DNA of 64,000 nt from Paenibacillus terrae (GTDB taxonomy: Bacteria > Bacillota > Bacilli > Paenibacillales > Paenibacillaceae): positions 672,875-736,874 of the forward strand of contig NZ_PNXQ01000016.1 in the NCBI RefSeq assembly GCF_005217525.1, given 5' to 3'. The number at the start of each line of letters is the position of its first letter. The first letter of the stretch is position 1. This document shows, one piece after another, positions 60,792-64,000 of the stretch. The notes under the pieces were generated by a model, which was given only the letters and a program-made list of their open reading frames with translations, was not told the DNA's origin and searched no databases. Position numbers and translations under genes: made by a program.

Positions 60792-63659
60792 TTATGCCTC
60801 TGTCTCCGGGGCGGATTGGAGCCACTCGGCGATGCGGGGCACCATTTGCTCCGTCGGCATATGCTCCATTTTTGGTCCCGGTAACGAGTACAAAAAGTGC
60901 TTTCCGTAATAGGATTCGATCACACGTGTATCGTAAACGATAACGACCCCGTGATCGCTCGCCGTACGTACCAAACGTCCAAATCCCTGTTTGAAGCGAA
61001 TGACGGCCTGCGGAACAGACAGCTTCATAAAAGGATTTTTCTTCTGCTGCTGGAGCAGCTCACTTTTAGCCTCCAGCAGCGGGTGATTCGGCGGTTGGAA
61101 CGGCAAGCGGACAATGGCCAGACACGTCAGCGCCTTGCCCGGAATATCGACGCCTTCCCAGAAGCTGCTGGTTCCCAGCAACACAGAAGCTTTGGCTTCC
61201 TGAAAACGTCGGGTCAGCTTGCTGCGGCTCCCACTGTCTACGCCCTGCCCCAGCACGGTGATGTCGCTGGATGCCAACGCCTCCTTAAGCGGCTCATACA
61301 CCTGCCGGAGCATGCGGTAGGAGGTAAAGAGAACGAGCATTCTCCCCTGCGTCGCTTGGGCAGTCGCACCTAGCGAGCTGACGAGCATATCTACAAAATG
61401 CTCGTCTCCTACACTGCCCTTCACGCTCGGAAAATCCCTTGGAATGACTAGCAGCACCTGATCCCTGTAATTGAAGGGTGACGGAAGCTGCGTAGTCATC
61501 AGCCGCCCTTGATCTGCGGCCTCCTGCAAGCCGAGCTGATCGGTCATGTACTGAAACGACTTATCCACTGACAAGGTAGCAGAAGTCAGAATAATGCTCC
61601 TTTTTTTGTCAAAAAACATTTCTTTCAGCTGGCGGCTCACATCGACGGGCACCGCATAAAATTGTAGCGACTTGCTGCGGAATTGCCCGCTCGCTTCGAG
61701 CCAATATACGGTCGTCTCATCATCCAGACGCATGAAAAAACGCAAGCTTTCCCTAATGCCTGCCAAATCCTTAAGCAGCCCCGTAATATCTGTAATGAGG
61801 CTGTCAGCCGCATAATCGTCATGTTCTTCTTTCACGTCGAGCATCAGCTTGTCGCCCTTGCGCAAAATTTCGCTCAACGTTACATAAACCTGATTTTCCA
61901 GCGCAGCCGCCTGATCCCACTTGGCAGGCTTGGCCGACGGCTTGAGACGGGAAGAAAACTGCCCTGTTTCACCCGGTGTCGCATCACTTCGCTCCGGCAG
62001 CATGCCAAACAGCTTGTCGCTCAGCAGATCCCAAGTCTCCTTGACCTCCAGCACGAGCGGATACAGTTGGTCAATGGTAGAAGCCCAATCCGTCGATTTC
62101 TCATGCCCCGACTTTGCCAACTGCTGACGCAGCGAAGGCAATTGTCCGTTCTTGCTGTCCTTGAACAACCGGGTCAGCGTATGCAAGAGTGTGAAATATT
62201 TCATATGCATGCCCAGGTGCTTACCAGCGACTTCCTCCAGATGATGCGCTTCATCAATGACCAGATGCTCATAACTCGGCAACAGTTGATGACTTGCTTT
62301 TACGTCCGTGAACAGCTTGGAATGATTCGTAATGACCACATCGGCTATTCCCGCCTCATGGCGCGCACGATGATAAAAACATTTGCGGAACCATGGACAA
62401 GAACGACCAAGACAAGACTCGGAATCACTGGCCACCGTTTCCCAAAAATCTCCACCACGATTGCTTAGATTCAGTTCTTCATCATCACCGGTTTCCGTCA
62501 ACGTCAGCCAGACGATCATCTGGGCCGCTGTAATTAAATCTTCCTTCGGCGTTGCGAAGTCTCTTCTGTTTATTTTATGTTCAAACTTACGCAGACACAA
62601 ATAATGTCCTCGGCCCTTAAAAATGGCAGCCCGGAACGGGAACGGGATCACCTTGGTCAGCATCGGAATATCACGCTCACGTAATTGCTCCTGTAGGTTG
62701 ATCGTATGCGTACTTACCATGACTCGCTGTCCATTTTTCACACTATGGTACAGCGAAGGGAGCAAATAACCGAGGGACTTGCCTGTCCCCGTACCCGCCT
62801 CGATCAACAGGTGCTTGTCCTCACTCAGCGCCTGATTCACACCCGCAATCATTTGCGTCTGCGCCTCGCGTTCCTCATATTGGCTCAAAGATGAACGTAA
62901 ATTGTCTCGGACATCATCCATGTATTCCTCAAAGGAAACACCTGCCAGCGGATTAGGGTCGTCCTCTCTGCGAGGGGCAGCTAGCTCCGTCCAATCCTCC
63001 ACCTTCAGCGCAAGCTGGCGGTAAAACTGATGACCCTCCAAATCCTGAATAGGATCATGCTCTTTGTCTTCACGCACCCCATCCAAAAACCATCCGAGGT
63101 CACTGTCTTCCTCTGCAAACAAATCGCTGAGCCGCTGTATAGTAATCAAAGGCAGCGCGTGAAGCTCATCCAGACAATTTAAAAACACCTCAGCCGTAGC
63201 CAATGCGTCGCTGTCTGCTTGATGGGGTCGGTCATGCGCCAGCCCAAACTCAGAAGAAACAAAACCCAGCTGATAGGAAGATAGCGATGGAAACATGATT
63301 TTCAGAAAATCCATCGTATCCAAAATTCTGCCGGTAAACGGCAAGTACCCGCACCGATCCAAAGCGTTTTGCAAAAAATTAAAATCAAACGCCACATTAT
63401 GGCCGACCAGCACGACATCGTCCAGCATAGGTACAAGCTCCATCATCATCTCTTCGAGGGCAGGAGCATCCTTGACGTCATCGTCTGTAATCCCGGTCAA
63501 TCCGGTAATAAAAGGCGGAATGGATCTGCCAGGGTTCACATAAGAACCGTAAACACGGGAAATGCTGTTATCATGCTCTATAATTGCAAGTCCGACTTGA
63601 ATGATGTCATCCGCGGACTGGGTGCCTGTCGTTTCAAAATCCAATACCGCAAATTTCAT
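60792..63659 (-). CDS. dinG: DinG-family helicase with N-terminal 3'-5' exonuclease domain
   Basis: XPD-like superfamily-2 helicase of 955 residues. An N-terminal DnaQ-type exonuclease domain (about 1-165) has FAVLDFETTG, LVGHNVAFDFNFL and HQADSDALAT. The helicase follows with LIEAGTGTGKSLGY (Walker A), VIDEAHHLEE (DEAH box) and GTSSFWEGVDIPG. Cysteines between the helicase motifs (SCLGRSCPWFRKCFYHRA) could be iron-sulfur ligands, although many Firmicutes DinG lack a cluster. AAAGGA precedes the ATG. It is the Bacillus-type arrangement (dinG near ypmB and asnS). Confidence 0.95.
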   Translation of the reverse strand: MKFAVLDFETTGTQSADDIIQVGLAIIEHDNSISRVYGSYVNPGRSIPPFITGLTGITDDDVKDAPALEEMMMELVPMLDDVVLVGHNVAFDFNFLQNALDRCGYLPFTGRILDTMDFLKIMFPSLSSYQLGFVSSEFGLAHDRPHQADSDALATAEVFLNCLDELHALPLITIQRLSDLFAEEDSDLGWFLDGVREDKEHDPIQDLEGHQFYRQLALKVEDWTELAAPRREDDPNPLAGVSFEEYMDDVRDNLRSSLSQYEEREAQTQMIAGVNQALSEDKHLLIEAGTGTGKSLGYLLPSLYHSVKNGQRVMVSTHTINLQEQLRERDIPMLTKVIPFPFRAAIFKGRGHYLCLRKFEHKINRRDFATPKEDLITAAQMIVWLTLTETGDDEELNLSNRGGDFWETVASDSESCLGRSCPWFRKCFYHRARHEAGIADVVITNHSKLFTDVKASHQLLPSYEHLVIDEAHHLEEVAGKHLGMHMKYFTLLHTLTRLFKDSKNGQLPSLRQQLAKSGHEKSTDWASTIDQLYPLVLEVKETWDLLSDKLFGMLPERSDATPGETGQFSSRLKPSAKPAKWDQAAALENQVYVTLSEILRKGDKLMLDVKEEHDDYAADSLITDITGLLKDLAGIRESLRFFMRLDDETTVYWLEASGQFRSKSLQFYAVPVDVSRQLKEMFFDKKRSIILTSATLSVDKSFQYMTDQLGLQEAADQGRLMTTQLPSPFNYRDQVLLVIPRDFPSVKGSVGDEHFVDMLVSSLGATAQATQGRMLVLFTSYRMLRQVYEPLKEALASSDITVLGQGVDSGSRSKLTRRFQEAKASVLLGTSSFWEGVDIPGKALTCLAIVRLPFQPPNHPLLEAKSELLQQQKKNPFMKLSVPQAVIRFKQGFGRLVRTASDHGVVIVYDTRVIESYYGKHFLYSLPGPKMEHMPTEQMVPRIAEWLQSAPETEA

Positions 63660-63751
63660 TCGGGCTTAATCCTTTCTTTTGACACATACAAAAATAATAA
63701 CTTTATATAATAGCATAGCAGAAGATCGCCTGTTTGGAAATTAAGACAGCC

Positions 63752-63799
63752 AAAAAAGACGATACACACACCGCCTGGGAAGGTGGATATGCATCGTCT
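63752..63799 (-). terminator. intrinsic terminator after the TPR gene
   Basis: AGACGAT pairs with ATCGTCT, with a short inner CC/GG stem and six T residues on the minus strand (63752-63757). Confidence 0.7.
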
Positions 63800-63816
63800 C
63801 AATCGGTGTCTGACAA

Positions 63817-64000
63817 CTACAGCCAGGTCATTATGGAGCTGTCGTACCGAAGCATTTCGGCATCGGACAAACAGGCTTCCATATTGTGCAACGGCTCGGG
63901 CAACGCAGGATCGAACTGATGAGCGAGAGCAAAACATTTTTGCGCCTCCTCCACATCAGCCTGCTTGGCCATAAGACAGCCCAACGCGTTATAGATGACC
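63817..64000 (-). CDS. TPR-like protein, C-terminal part only
   Basis: The last 60 residues of a minus-strand protein whose start lies beyond the window. The sequence VIYNALGCLMAKQADVEEAQ and following KCFALAHQFDPALPEPLHNM has the A-x8-G/A-x8-P rhythm of a tetratricopeptide repeat. It ends at TAG 63817-63819, followed by a terminator. Only the repeat fold can be stated. Confidence 0.75.
   Translation of the reverse strand, partial: VIYNALGCLMAKQADVEEAQKCFALAHQFDPALPEPLHNMEACLSDAEMLRYDSSIMTWL

Noticed and set aside
1..64000. CRISPR array, prophage, insertion sequence or tRNA genes
   Set aside because: No regularly spaced repeats, integrase or transposase motifs, or tRNA cloverleaf patterns were noticed on either strand; this was a reading by eye, so a tRNA scan would be the decisive check.

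Overview
The window looks like a chromosomal segment of a Paenibacillus polymyxa-type endospore former (Bacillota, moderate GC). The basis is strong GGAGG ribosome sites with frequent TTG/GTG starts, T-box and TPP leaders, an arginine-free Bacillus-like block dinG-rex-ypmB-asnS-dnaD, GerMN and stalk-domain cell-wall proteins, and an RRNPP receptor of the type P. polymyxa carries in many copies. No tRNA, rRNA, CRISPR array, transposase or prophage was seen.

Layout. 1-8.1 kb (mostly minus): a glutathione peroxidase (cut by the edge), nth, a GerMN lipoprotein, two tandem paralogous N-acetylmuramoyl-L-alanine amidases and leuCD. 8.5-13.5 kb: a stalk-domain exported protein, a decayed HTH-TPR quorum-sensing receptor (premature stop plus a 17-bp tandem duplication) with a candidate signal propeptide, and an aldo/keto reductase driven by a MerR-type promoter with merR and a VOC protein downstream.

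13.6-24.9 kb is the metabolic centrepiece. It encodes a formate dehydrogenase (fdhF), two four-cluster ferredoxins and an [FeFe]-hydrogenase, which together resemble a formate hydrogenlyase / hydrogen-dependent CO2 reductase. An aspartase and the H-cluster maturases HydF, HydG and HydE accompany them. Two FNR-like boxes, each at class-II spacing from a -10 element, precede the structural operon and hydEG.

25.2-33.6 kb: a dipeptide-type ABC importer co-transcribed with a PLP aminotransferase and an amidohydrolase, divergent from a LysR regulator. 33.6-36.7 kb: a minus-strand transcript with a 46-residue ORF and a strong terminator, a broken gene, a small conserved protein and a second HTH-TPR regulator. 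36.7-45.2 kb: mtnU, mtnE, then a T-box-led proB-proA-proC-mtnW-mtnX-mtnB run that couples proline synthesis to methionine salvage. 45.3-47.1 kb: thiD-thiE under a TPP riboswitch.

47.2-51 kb: an ECF sigma operon with an anti-sigma-like protein, a repeated-motif membrane protein, a LiaF-like membrane protein and a flavin reductase. 51.1-64 kb (minus): dnaD, asnS, ackA, a 3-hydroxyacyl-CoA dehydrogenase, a short FtsH-like protease, a ypmB-like gene, mtaD, rex and dinG, with an imperfect long inverted repeat at 57.8-58.2 kb. mtaD complements the methionine-salvage genes, and Rex would link NADH status to the fermentative genes. Starts were chosen by ribosome site and reading-frame overlap, so several differ from the longest possible frame.
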